64,000 bases of DNA from VFKU01 sp038916785 (lineage in GTDB: Bacteria > Hydrogenedentota > Hydrogenedentia > Hydrogenedentales > GCA-2746185). Location of the stretch: positions 1 to 64,000 of the forward strand of contig JBCLBO010000004.1 in NCBI GenBank assembly GCA_038916785.1. Reading direction: 5' to 3'. Below the pieces are notes generated by a model. That model ran no database searches, had not been told where the DNA came from, and saw only the letters and a list, made by a program, of their open reading frames with translations. Within the stretch, counting starts at the first letter, position 1. Every line of letters starts with the position of its first letter. Shown piece by piece: positions 33,835-41,988 of the stretch. The position numbers were made by a program, and so were the translations under genes.

Positions 33835-34631
33835 ACGTCGCTGAACTCGAATCGATCACAGTGGTGCGCGGCGGCAAGACGATTCTCGACGGCGTTTCGT
33901 GGACGATCGCCCGCGGCGATCACGCGCTGCTGCTTGGCGCGAACGGCAGCGGAAAGACCACGCTGCTCAAGGTGCTCACGGGTTATGAGTGGCCCACGAG
34001 CGGCCGCGTGCGCGTCCTCGGGCAGGAGTACGGCGAGTGCGATCTGCGCGAATTGCGGCGGCGCATCGGGTGGGTCAGCAGCGCGATGGAACACCGCGTG
34101 CCGCCGGAGGACGATGCACTTCGCGTCGCCGCTTCGGGGTTCGACGCGTCATTCGGCCTCTACCGGACAGTGGCCCCGGCGGAGCGAGGGCGATGCGAGG
34201 CGCTCCTCGAAGCGCTCGGCCTTGCACGGTTGGGCGTGCAGCCTTTCGGCTTAATGTCGCAGGGCGAACAGAAGCGCACGCTGATCGCGCGCGCGCTCGT
34301 GCACGATCCGCCGCTGCTGGTGTTGGACGAGCCCTGCGCGGGCCTCGATCCCGCGAGCCGCGCGGATTTTTTGGATCACGTCGGCCGGCTTGCGTCCGCG
34401 CCCGGAGGGCGGACGCTCGTGTTCGTGACGCACCACGTCGAGGAAATCCGCCCGTGGCTGCGTTGCGCGATGGCGCTGTGCGAGGGACGCACCATGGCGT
34501 CGGGGCCGGTCGAGTCGGTGCTCACTTCCGAAGTGCTCACGCGGGCGCTCGCGCGGCCCTGCCGGCTTGAACGCGTGGATGGCGAGTACCGGCTGGCGCT
34601 GAGCGCGTCCGGAGCGGATCAGACGGCGTAA
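33831..34631 (+). CDS. ABC transporter ATP-binding protein
   Basis: This 266-residue single ABC domain has Walker A GANGSGKTT (about 37-45), signature LMSQGEQKR (about 141-149), Walker B LLVLDEPCAGLDP and switch region VFVTHHVEEI. The VLGQEYGECDLRELRRRIGWVSSAME stretch resembles ModF-type and stand-alone ABC ATPases. No permease is encoded next to it. It begins in the pcm stop codon. Its 3' end overlaps the convergent GntR gene by 13 bp; a GntR/YtrA-type regulator beside an ABC ATPase often controls it. Confidence 0.88.
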   Translation: MNVAELESITVVRGGKTILDGVSWTIARGDHALLLGANGSGKTTLLKVLTGYEWPTSGRVRVLGQEYGECDLRELRRRIGWVSSAMEHRVPPEDDALRVAASGFDASFGLYRTVAPAERGRCEALLEALGLARLGVQPFGLMSQGEQKRTLIARALVHDPPLLVLDEPCAGLDPASRADFLDHVGRLASAPGGRTLVFVTHHVEEIRPWLRCAMALCEGRTMASGPVESVLTSEVLTRALARPCRLERVDGEYRLALSASGADQTA

Positions 34632-35023
34632 GGCCTGCGGCCGGACTTTATCGCGTCCGACACGATCTTCAATATTTTGGCCGGCGCCAGGCCCGTGGCC
34701 ACGCATTCCGCCACGGCCTCGCGGAGATGCCTCCGCACCAAGGCCTCGGTCTTAGTTCGGCTGTTCTCGCGTGCGTTCGGCAGCACCGACACGCCCACCC
34801 CGCGCCGCCCGCCGACGAGCCCCGTGATTTCGAGATCGCGATAGGCTTTCGTGACGGTATTTGGATTCACTGGCAAGAGCGACGCGAGGTCGCGGACCGA
34901 GGGCAAACTGTCTCCCGGTCTCAGTTGTCCCGATGCGATGGCGAACCGCACCTGGTTCTCGATTTGCATGAAGACCGAAATGGGGCCCGACGCATCGACA
35001 CTGATCTGAAAACGCTCTGGCAT
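34619..35023 (-). CDS. GntR-family (YtrA-type) transcriptional regulator
   Basis: This 134-residue protein has an N-terminal winged helix: QIENQVRFAIASGQLRPGDSLPSVRDLASLLPVNPNTVTKAYRDLE is the GntR signature region (about 22-67). A short helical C-terminal tail is typical of the YtrA subfamily, rather than a ligand-binding domain. The ATG at 35023 has GGGAGG 8 bp upstream. A perfect palindrome 54 bp upstream (35077-35090) is a likely operator for autoregulation. YtrA-type regulators usually repress ABC transporter genes. Confidence 0.9.
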   Translation of the reverse strand: MPERFQISVDASGPISVFMQIENQVRFAIASGQLRPGDSLPSVRDLASLLPVNPNTVTKAYRDLEITGLVGGRRGVGVSVLPNARENSRTKTEALVRRHLREAVAECVATGLAPAKILKIVSDAIKSGRRPYAV

Positions 35024-35076
35024 TTGCGTGGCCTCCCGACGCTGGATCACGAAAGAAAAAAGTATATAGAGTCTGG

Positions 35077-35090
35077 GTTGATATATCAAC
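35077..35090. promoter_or_regulatory. Palindrome GTTGATATATCAAC, candidate GntR operator
   Basis: This perfect 14-bp palindrome lies in the AT-rich region upstream of the GntR gene. It is conspicuous against the GC-rich background and sits where an autoregulatory operator is expected. Protein binding is inferred from position only. Confidence 0.5.
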
Positions 35091-35177
35091 TAGAATATTT
35101 ACATAAGTATATCCATTTAGTACAGCGGCACAAGAAACGCCCCGAAACACCCGATTTCCGCAATGGGGGCCTTCCAT

Positions 35178-35200
35178 AACCTGTTGCAGCGAAACAGGTT
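35178..35200. terminator. Hairpin at the end of rsmI
   Basis: AACCTGTT (35178-35185) and AACAGGTT (35193-35200) form an 8-bp stem with a 7-base loop overlapping the rsmI stop codon. There is no clear U-tract, so termination activity is uncertain. Confidence 0.35.
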
Positions 35201-35906
35201 AAGTTGTTTCCGGCATTCGCGTAAACTTCGGATGATTGCCCGCGATGACCACCGTAATTTCGCCCTTCGGAGTCTTGCCGCCGAATTCCTGGGCCAAGTC
35301 GGCGAGGAAGCCCCGGTGGATCCGCTCGAACTTCTTGGTCAGCTCGATACACACGGCGGCACGGCGATCGCCCAGGGCCGCGAGCGCGTCGGCCAGAAAC
35401 GCCGCGATGCGGTACGGCGACTCGAAGACCACGAGCGTGTGAGGGCGGTCGGCTTCTTCCGCCAGAAAGCGAATCCTCGCGCCGGATTTTTTCGGAGGGA
35501 ACCCTTTGAACGTGTAACTGGACGTCGGTAGGCCGGAGGCCACGAGGGCCGTCTGCACGGCGCTCGGGCCAGGAATCACCTCGACGGTGTGTCCGGCGTC
35601 GATCGCGGAGGCGGCGAGGCGGTACCCCGGATCGCTGATTGCGGGCATACCGCCGTCGCTGCACAGCGCGACGCTGCGGCCCTGCGCGAGTTGCGCAAGG
35701 AGCGCGGCGCCGGCGCGCTCTTCGTTGTGCTCGTGATAGGCGACGAACTTGTCCTCACGCTGAATCTCGTAGCGCTGAAGGATTTTCACCGTCTGCCGGG
35801 TGTCCTCGCAGGCGAGCACATCGGCCTCGCGCAGCATGCGGAGCGCGCGGTGCGTGATGTCTTCCATGTTGCCGATCGGCGTGGCCACGAGCCAGAGGGT
35901 TGCCAT
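35199..35906 (-). CDS. rsmI: 16S rRNA (cytidine(1402)-2'-O)-methyltransferase
   Basis: RsmI methylates the ribose of C1402 in the 16S rRNA decoding centre. The 235-residue protein has the tetrapyrrole-methylase fold: LVATPIGNMEDITHRALRMLREAD at the N-terminus, ACEDTRQTVKIL, CSDGGMPAISDPGYRL, VIPGPSAVQTALVASGLPT and FKGFPPKK. The ATG at 35906 opens the domain and has GGGAG upstream; the extension to 36245 runs antisense through polX. The usual C-terminal helical domain is shortened. Confidence 0.92.
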   Translation of the reverse strand: MATLWLVATPIGNMEDITHRALRMLREADVLACEDTRQTVKILQRYEIQREDKFVAYHEHNEERAGAALLAQLAQGRSVALCSDGGMPAISDPGYRLAASAIDAGHTVEVIPGPSAVQTALVASGLPTSSYTFKGFPPKKSGARIRFLAEEADRPHTLVVFESPYRIAAFLADALAALGDRRAAVCIELTKKFERIHRGFLADLAQEFGGKTPKGEITVVIAGNHPKFTRMPETT

Positions 35907-36008
35907 GAGGTCTCCCGCGCGTGCCGCGCGTGGTTCCGGGATTGCAAGCGCCTGCATTATACTGGCGCGGCCGCTGCAACACTCGCGCGCGCGCAGGATG
36001 ACCGTGCA

Positions 36009-36986
36009 ATGGAAAACAGCGAAGTCGTCGCCGTGCTCGAGGAGATCGCCGTCTTGCTGGAACTCTCCGGCGAGAACCCGTTTAAGGCGCGGGCGTATGA
36101 AAACGTCGCGCGGCGCATCGAGGGTATCGACGAGCGCGTCGCCGACTTGGCGAAGGAGGGCCGGCTTCGCGAGATCCAGGGCGTGGGCGACGCGCTGGAA
36201 GAAAAAATCACCGAGTTCGTGAAGACCGGCAAGTTGAAGTACCACGAGGACCTGCGCGCGAAGTTTCCGGACACGCTCTTCGAATTGTTCCGCATTCCGG
36301 GCCTCGGTCCGAAACGCATCAAGCAGCTATATGACGAGCTCGGCATCAAGTCCGTGGCGGAGTTGGGCGCGGCGGCCGGCGGGGGCAAGCTCGAAGCCCT
36401 GCCGGGGTTCGGGAAGAAGCTGGAGGAGAAGATTCTCCAGGGGATCGAGTTTTCCAAGGAACAGGAAGGGCGCCACCTCTACAACGTCGCCTTCGAGGAA
36501 GCGAAGCGGCTGAAGGAACTCATCGAGTCGGAGGCGTCTACGACGAAGGTCGAGATCGCCGGAAGCCTTCGCCGCTGCAAGGAAATAATTAAGGACATCG
36601 ATATTCTGGCGTCGAGCAAGGACCCCCAGGCGCTGATGCACCGGTTCGTGAACGATCCGCGTGTCGCGCGCGTGACGGGCCACGGCGACACGAAGTCGAG
36701 CGTCGTGCTGAAGTCGGGGATCGCCGCGGACCTGCGCGTGGTGAGCGAGCCGGAGTTTCCGTATGCGCTCGTGTATTTTACGGGCAGCAAGGAGCACAAC
36801 GTCGTTTTGCGACAGCGCGCGAAGGACCGGGGCGTGATGCTGGTGATCGGCCCGGATGCGCATAGCGTTGATGGCATCGCTGACATGGAGTACGGCGTAG
36901 GCGTCGCGCGCAAGGGCTGGCTGGGGCCGGAGAATTTGCTGAATTGCATGACGCTGGCGGCATTCCGCAGATGGCAGAAAGGCTGA
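36009..36986 (+). CDS. Family-X DNA polymerase with most of the PHP domain missing
   Basis: This 325-residue protein starts like bacterial PolX: 8-kDa and helix-hairpin-helix regions (FRIPGLGPKRIKQLYDELGI, 95-114; LPGFGKKLEEKIL, 131-143), then a palm with GSLRR (185-189) and all three catalytic acids (Asp196, Asp198, Asp241). After NVVLRQRAKDRG (264-275) it jumps directly to DAHSVDGIADMEYGVGVARKGW (283-304), normally the very end of the PHP phosphoesterase domain. About 230 residues are therefore absent compared with the usual 570. Gap-filling polymerase activity may remain while PHP nuclease function is lost. It lies 3 bp before nth, consistent with base-excision repair. Confidence 0.85.
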   Translation: MENSEVVAVLEEIAVLLELSGENPFKARAYENVARRIEGIDERVADLAKEGRLREIQGVGDALEEKITEFVKTGKLKYHEDLRAKFPDTLFELFRIPGLGPKRIKQLYDELGIKSVAELGAAAGGGKLEALPGFGKKLEEKILQGIEFSKEQEGRHLYNVAFEEAKRLKELIESEASTTKVEIAGSLRRCKEIIKDIDILASSKDPQALMHRFVNDPRVARVTGHGDTKSSVVLKSGIAADLRVVSEPEFPYALVYFTGSKEHNVVLRQRAKDRGVMLVIGPDAHSVDGIADMEYGVGVARKGWLGPENLLNCMTLAAFRRWQKG

Positions 36987-36989
36987 CCC

Positions 36990-37661
36990 GTGGCCAAGGA
37001 AACTCTAGCGGCCACGCGCGCCCGCGCGAAAAGGGTCTTCGACCGCCTGACGAAGGCGTATCCCGGCGCGGAGTGTTCGCTCGATCACGTCGATCCGCTC
37101 GAGCTGCTCGTCGCCACGATCCTCTCGGCGCAATGCACGGACGAGCGCGTGAATAAGACAACGCCGGCGTTGTTTAAACGATTCAAGACCGCGGAGGATT
37201 TCGCGGAGGCCCCGCAAAAAGAACTGGAGAAGTACATCCAGTCCTGCGGGTTCTACAAGAACAAAGCCAAGAACATCATCGGGGCGTGCAAGCAGATCGT
37301 GGAGCAGCACGGCGGCGAAGTCCCGCGCACGCTCGAGGAATTAGTCCGCTTGCCGGGAGTCGGCCGCAAGACGGCGAACGTCGTGCTCGGCACCCTCTTC
37401 GGAGTGCCGGGGGTGGTGGTGGACACACACTGCGGCCGCCTCGCGCGGAGGCTCGCCTTCACGAAGCACGAGGACCCGGTCAAGGTCGAGCACGGCCTGA
37501 TGAAGGTCTGGCCCGAAGAAATCTGGTCGCTCTTCTCGCACCTGCTCGTGTATCACGGCCGCGCGGTGTGCTTCGCGCGCAGCCCGAAATGCTCAGCCTG
37601 CCCCGTGCGCGAGCTGTGCCCCTTCCCCGCCACGCGCGACGGCAAAAAAATAGCAAAGTAG
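36990..37661 (+). CDS. nth: Endonuclease III
   Basis: Nth removes oxidised pyrimidines and nicks the abasic site. The 223-residue protein (GTG start, 3 bp after the polymerase) has the helix-hairpin-helix LPGVGRKTANVVLG containing the catalytic Lys, VVDTHCGRLARRL containing the catalytic Asp, and the C-terminal four-cysteine iron-sulfur motif CFARSPKCSACPVRELC (C-x6-C-x2-C-x5-C type). Length and motifs are fully typical. Confidence 0.95.
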   Translation: MAKETLAATRARAKRVFDRLTKAYPGAECSLDHVDPLELLVATILSAQCTDERVNKTTPALFKRFKTAEDFAEAPQKELEKYIQSCGFYKNKAKNIIGACKQIVEQHGGEVPRTLEELVRLPGVGRKTANVVLGTLFGVPGVVVDTHCGRLARRLAFTKHEDPVKVEHGLMKVWPEEIWSLFSHLLVYHGRAVCFARSPKCSACPVRELCPFPATRDGKKIAK

Positions 37662-37749
37662 GGGCGGGGCCCCGTCCCCGCCCGGTGACAGAGCGGCAAG
37701 GGGGCGGGGACAGAGCGGCTACTGGGCGGGGACAGGGCCCCGCCCCTAC
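37660..37749. repeat. Inverted GGGGCGGGGCCC repeats
   Basis: TAGGGGCGGGGCCCCGTCCCCGCC at about 37660-37683 and GGCGGGGACAGGGCCCCGCCCCTA at about 37726-37749 form an inverted pair. The same family occurs twice at 41774-41801 and 41895-41921. It separates nth from the small minus-strand gene. Confidence 0.7.
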
Positions 37750-37931
37750 TGGATGGGCGCGATCTCCAGAGGATCGTACACGATTCGTTCTTCGGAGGGC
37801 GCGCCGCCGCCCGCCTTAAACTGGCAGGGTCCAGTCGAGATCAGACGCGATTCCACGGCTCCGTGAGCGAGTGTGGCGGTGAACACCGCGATCGACGAAG
37901 CGCACGCTGACAGGAATCGCCTAGCATGCAT
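37746..37931 (-). CDS. Small secreted protein
   Basis: A 61-residue protein with a signal peptide (RRFLSACASSIAVFTATLAHGA) and a short mature part, VESRLISTGPCQFKAGGG to the ELAPIQ-like end. The ATG at 37931 has GGAGGAG at 6-bp spacing, one of the strongest ribosome-binding sites in the window, which supports it being a real gene. The longer frame to 38300 runs antisense into polB and is rejected. No family is recognised. Confidence 0.6.
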   Translation of the reverse strand: MHARRFLSACASSIAVFTATLAHGAVESRLISTGPCQFKAGGGAPSEERIVYDPLEIAPIQ

Positions 37932-38078
37932 GAGACACTCCTCCCGCTCCGGTCGCCGTAGTATTGGACGGCGCGACTTCGTCAAAGGTTTCAATAGGCT
38001 CCGCGAAGGATACAGCGAAGGAAGAAGATATTTTCCGGCCATGATTCCCAAGAATAACAAGATTCCGGAACTCAATCC

Positions 38079-38103
38079 TGTAGATCCTGTAAATCCTGTC
38101 CGC
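38079..38103. repeat. TCCTGTAGATCCTGTAAATCCTGTC dispersed repeat
   Basis: Three ATCCTGTNNA units lie in the 249-bp gap before polB. A diverged relative with the following CCCTTG...TCGGTCCTC context lies at about 63298-63390. Nothing else is visible in the gap. Confidence 0.55.
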
Positions 38104-38180
38104 CCTTGCCTCGGTCCTCTGAGGGTCCCACATCTCGCGAGCAACTCAGAAACGGAGCGGCCTGATAAACTGCTCGCCGT

Positions 38181-40463
38181 ATGGCGACATTGACAGGATT
38201 TATCCTTACCCGCACCGCGCGCGATGTGGCCGAGGGCTGCGAACTCGAGTATTGGGTCGCGTCGGAGGCCGGTCCGGCGCGCGTGCTCGTGCAGCGGCAC
38301 GAGCCGGTGTTTTTCGTCGAGTGCGGGCGCGGCAAGCTGACCGGTGCGCGGCGCGAGCCCTTGGAATTGGCGACGATGCCGGGCGTGCCCGTGGACGGTG
38401 TCTACTTCCGCACGCTACGGCAGATGCGCGAGGCCCGCGAGTCGCTCGACCGGCAGGGCGTGCCTGCCTTCGAGTCCGACGTCAAGCCCGAGGACCGCTA
38501 CCTCATGGAGCGCTTCGTCCGCGGGTCATGCGTGATCGAGGGCGAGGCGGCGCAGAAGCAAGGCTACAGGGAATTCATCAGTCCCACGATTCGCACCGCG
38601 GACGAGACACCGCTGTTCAAGGCGGTCTCGCTCGATATCGAAACGCACGGCTTCGAGGGCGCGATCTATTCGATCGGCGTGGCGTCGCCGCGCGGCGAGC
38701 GCGTGTTCATGCTCGGCGAGGGCGGCGATACGGAGACGGTATCCTACTTCCCAGACGAGAAAGCGATGCTCGAGTCCTTCTTCGGCTGGCTCGCGGAAGA
38801 CGACCCCGATCTGATTCTCGGGTGGAACGTCGTGGACTTTGATCTCCAGTTCATGCAAAAGAAGTGCGACGAGCTGAGAATTCCGTTTCGCCTCGGCCGC
38901 GCGAAAAGCAAGGCCTTCATCGTCGCTGCGATGACGCAGGGGCAGTCTGCCATTGCGAAGGTGCCGGGGCGTGTGGTGCTGGACGGCATCCATCTATTGC
39001 GGCTCGGATTTTGGGATTTTGAGAGCTACGCGCTGGACAATGTCGCTTCCGAACTCCTCGGCCGCAAGAAACTGATCACCGGCGAGACGGACCGGCTGCG
39101 CGAGATCCGGCGGATGTTCCGCGAGGACAAGGCGGCGCTCGCGGCCTACAACCTCGAAGACTGCCGCCTCGCGTTCGAGATATTCGAGAAGGCGCGCCTG
39201 GTCCATTTCGCCGCGGAGCGCGCGCGGCTCACGGGGCAATCGATGGACCGCCAGGGCGGGTCGGTCGCGGCCTTCGATTTTCTGTATCTGCCGAGGCTTC
39301 ACCGCGCGGGCTGCGTCGCGCCGGACGTCGGCTCCGCGATGCCCGAGGCGAGCCCCGGCGGCTACGTGATGGACTCGCTGCCGGGCTTGCACGACAACGT
39401 CCTGCTGCTCGACTTCAAGAGCCTGTACCCGAGCATCATCTGGACCTTCAAAATCGATCCGCTCGGCATGGCGCAGCCGGGGGAGGATGCGGTGGCTGGA
39501 TTCGGCGGCGCGACCTTCCATCGCGAGCGGAACATTCTGCCGGGGCTGGTCGAGGAACTCTGGCGCGCACGCGACGCCGCCAAGCGCGACAAGAACACCG
39601 CCCTCTCGACCGCGATCAAGATAATTATGAACAGCCTCTACGGCGTGCTCGGCACTTCCGGCTGCCGCTTCTTCGATGCGCGCCTCGCCAGCTCGATCAC
39701 GCGGCGCGGGCACGATCTCATCCGCCGCAGCCGCGAGTGGATCGAGGCGCAGGGCTACAAGGTGCTCTACGGCGACACCGACTCGTTGTTCGTGCTGGTC
39801 GGTGCGGGCGTGGCGGAGGAGGAATGCAAGGCGATCGGGAAGCGGCTCGCGGCGGAACTGAACGTCTGGTGGACGGCGACGCTCGAGAAAGAGCATCGAC
39901 TCGAATCGCACCTCGAGATCGAGTTCGAGAAGCACTACTTGCGGTTTTTCATGCCAACCACCCGCGGCACCGAGGTCGGCAGCAAGAAACGCTACGCGGG
40001 ATACCTGCGCGCGGACGCGCAGGCATTCGAGGTCGAATTCACCGGCATGGAGTCCGTCCGCACCGATTGGACCCCGCTCGCGCGCGAATTTCAGCGTGAA
40101 CTATACCGGCGCGTTTTCGCGGGCGAGCCGTTTGAGGAGTACATTCGCGCGACGGCGTCCGCCGTGCTCGCTGGCCAGCACGACGAAAAGTTGGTATACA
40201 AGAAACGCCTGCGGCGAAAGCTCGAGGAATATACCAAGGTCGCGCCGCCGCACGTGCAGGCCGCGCGCAAACTCGAGCGGCCCGGACGCTCCATCTCATA
40301 CGTGATCACGCTCAACGGCCCCGAGCCCGCCGAAAAGCGTACGTCGCCTTTAGATTATGGGCACTACTTGGATCGCCAACTCGCCCCCGTCGCGGATTCG
40401 ATCTTGCATGTGTTCAGTCAGACTTTTGAGCAACTCACGAGCCAGCAGATGGAAATGTTTTAA
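38181..40463 (+). CDS. polB: DNA polymerase II (family B)
   Basis: This 760-residue family-B polymerase is close in length to E. coli Pol II. The 3'-5' exonuclease motifs are present: DIETHG (Exo I), GWNVVDFDLQF (Exo II) and YNLEDC (Exo III). The polymerase motifs are DFKSLYPSII (motif A), KIIMNSLYGVLG (motif B) and YGDTDSLFV (motif C). Pol II restarts stalled replication and takes part in crosslink and translesion repair. It is encoded near nth and the PolX relative, making this a repair-rich segment. Confidence 0.93.
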   Translation: MATLTGFILTRTARDVAEGCELEYWVASEAGPARVLVQRHEPVFFVECGRGKLTGARREPLELATMPGVPVDGVYFRTLRQMREARESLDRQGVPAFESDVKPEDRYLMERFVRGSCVIEGEAAQKQGYREFISPTIRTADETPLFKAVSLDIETHGFEGAIYSIGVASPRGERVFMLGEGGDTETVSYFPDEKAMLESFFGWLAEDDPDLILGWNVVDFDLQFMQKKCDELRIPFRLGRAKSKAFIVAAMTQGQSAIAKVPGRVVLDGIHLLRLGFWDFESYALDNVASELLGRKKLITGETDRLREIRRMFREDKAALAAYNLEDCRLAFEIFEKARLVHFAAERARLTGQSMDRQGGSVAAFDFLYLPRLHRAGCVAPDVGSAMPEASPGGYVMDSLPGLHDNVLLLDFKSLYPSIIWTFKIDPLGMAQPGEDAVAGFGGATFHRERNILPGLVEELWRARDAAKRDKNTALSTAIKIIMNSLYGVLGTSGCRFFDARLASSITRRGHDLIRRSREWIEAQGYKVLYGDTDSLFVLVGAGVAEEECKAIGKRLAAELNVWWTATLEKEHRLESHLEIEFEKHYLRFFMPTTRGTEVGSKKRYAGYLRADAQAFEVEFTGMESVRTDWTPLAREFQRELYRRVFAGEPFEEYIRATASAVLAGQHDEKLVYKKRLRRKLEEYTKVAPPHVQAARKLERPGRSISYVITLNGPEPAEKRTSPLDYGHYLDRQLAPVADSILHVFSQTFEQLTSQQMEMF

Positions 40464-40465
40464 GA

Positions 40466-40580
40466 GCAGCCACGGATTTGACGGATTGAACGGATCAGTT
40501 TCTGGAGTGCGTGCATGCCGCACAGCAGGGCGATTTAACAATCGATCGAAATTGATCCGTCCAATCCGCTAAATCCGTGG
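40466..40580. repeat. CCACGGATTTGACGGATTGAACGGATC inverted repeat pair
   Basis: The left arm at about 40474-40497 and the right arm at about 40551-40578 (GATCCGTCCAATCCGCTAAATCCGTGG) are approximate reverse complements, so the gap between polB and the convergent SMP-30 gene can fold into a long stem. Confidence 0.7.
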
Positions 40581-40581
40581 C

Positions 40582-41454
40582 TCATTTCTGGTGGATTAAC
40601 GGCAACCCCGGCTCCGGTGCGCAAAACACCGGGATGTAGGGGCCGCGCAGCGAGCCGACGTACGCCGTGCGCAGGTCCGGGCCGCCGAAGGTGATGTTGG
40701 TGGGGCGGCGGACGAGTTCGCCCTTGGGGTCGTGTAACACGACGTGGAATTTGCGGTCGGGCGTGATGATGCCGAGGCCGTGCATCACCACGAGCGTGAC
40801 CCAGAGATTGCCGGCGGCGTCGAATGCAATGCCGTCTGGGTGGCCGGTGGGGCCGAAGTCTGGGCCGTAAGGCTCGGGCCGGCCGACCGTGCCGTCGTCG
40901 TGAATCTCGTAGCGGATGACGCAGCGCCCCATCGTCTCCGCGACGTAGACGAATTTCTCTTCCGCGTCGAGCGCACAGCCGTTGGCGAAGAGGATGCCCT
41001 CGGCGAGGATGCGCGCCTGGCCGTGCTCGATGCGGCAGAGCGAACCGTCCGGCACCGGGTGGCGCTCGGCGTCTTCGTGGCGGCGGAGGCTGGTCGAATT
41101 CGTGATCCAGATTCGGCCCTGCGAGTCGACATGCGGAAAGTTCGGCGTCGGCATCGGCCGGCCTTCCATCGAGTTCGTGATGACATCGTGCGAGCCGTCT
41201 GCCCGCAGGCGCTGCACCTTGCCGTTGCCGATGTTCGCGATGATCACGGTGCCGTCGCGATCAATGCAGATGCCATTGGGCTCGCCGCCGAGATCGCCGA
41301 GGTTTTTTTGCGAGCCGTCCGGCGCGATACGCGTGCAGTGGCCGCCGCCGTGCGAAGTCCACACGGTGCCGTCCTTCAGCGCCATGACGCCCTCGGGGCG
41401 GACGAGATCGCGGCCGAATTTTTCGACGGAGTTGAGTTCGATCTTGAATGACAT
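40582..41454 (-). CDS. SMP-30/gluconolactonase family protein
   Basis: This 290-residue six-bladed beta-propeller lacks a signal peptide. Repeats of the GVMALKDGTVWTSHGGG, NGICIDRDGTVIIANIGNGKVQRL, FANGCALDAEEKFVYVAET and GHPDGIAFDAAGNLWVT type mark successive blades; the Glu, Asn and Asp positions that bind calcium in the family fall in the NGI, NGCAL and DGIAFD loops. It probably hydrolyses a sugar lactone. It is a single-gene unit facing polB. Confidence 0.88.
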   Translation of the reverse strand: MSFKIELNSVEKFGRDLVRPEGVMALKDGTVWTSHGGGHCTRIAPDGSQKNLGDLGGEPNGICIDRDGTVIIANIGNGKVQRLRADGSHDVITNSMEGRPMPTPNFPHVDSQGRIWITNSTSLRRHEDAERHPVPDGSLCRIEHGQARILAEGILFANGCALDAEEKFVYVAETMGRCVIRYEIHDDGTVGRPEPYGPDFGPTGHPDGIAFDAAGNLWVTLVVMHGLGIITPDRKFHVVLHDPKGELVRRPTNITFGGPDLRTAYVGSLRGPYIPVFCAPEPGLPLIHQK

Positions 41455-41701
41455 GTGGGACAGCCCTCGGCGGTTATGCGCTCATCGTAATGGGAATTGC
41501 GGGCAGAGTCGAGCGGATTCATGCTGGATGGCAGCTTGGCGACAGGGACTGGGAGTTTCCGGTTTGCCGACGGGGAGATTCTTCGCTATCACCGCTAAGA
41601 AAACGCGTCCGCCATCGTCATTCAGAATTCCGAACCCGCTACGGCCTGAAAGCTCGTCTCATAGGTGGGCGCCCGCGGAATCCCGTTGTGTCCGCAGACT
41701 C

Positions 41702-41977
41702 GGGCGGCCACAGGGGGCCGCCCCTACGGCTCTTCGTGATTTATCGTTTTCCAGAATAAACAATCCACAGGTCGTAGGGGCGGGGCCCTGTCCCCGCCCT
41801 GCCTTCGGAGCGGCGACTTCGGTACGCACAGGGCGGCCACAGGGGGCCGCCCCTACGGCATCTATCGTTTTCCAGAACAAACGATCCACAGGTCGTAGGG
41901 GCGGGGCCCTGTCCCCGCCCTGCCTTCGGAGCGACGACTGCGGTACACATCGGGCGGCCACGGGGGGCCGCCCCTAC
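41702..41977. repeat. Tandem repeat of about 125 bp (2.2 copies) built from two palindromes
   Basis: Unit 1 is 41702-41830, unit 2 is 41831-41951, and a partial third is 41952-41977. Each unit is a GGCGGCCACAGGGGGCCGCC hairpin, then TATCGTTTTCCAGAAYAAAC, then a GGGGCGGGGCCCTGTCCCCGCCC hairpin and CTTCGGAGCG. The 41455-41701 stretch upstream holds no gene that I can support. Confidence 0.85.
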
Positions 41978-41988
41978 AGTTTGAAAAG

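Noticed and set aside
41702..41977. Possible CRISPR array of regularly spaced repeats
   Set aside because: Units are about 125 bp, both palindromes and intervening sequences are repeated, and no cas gene is present.
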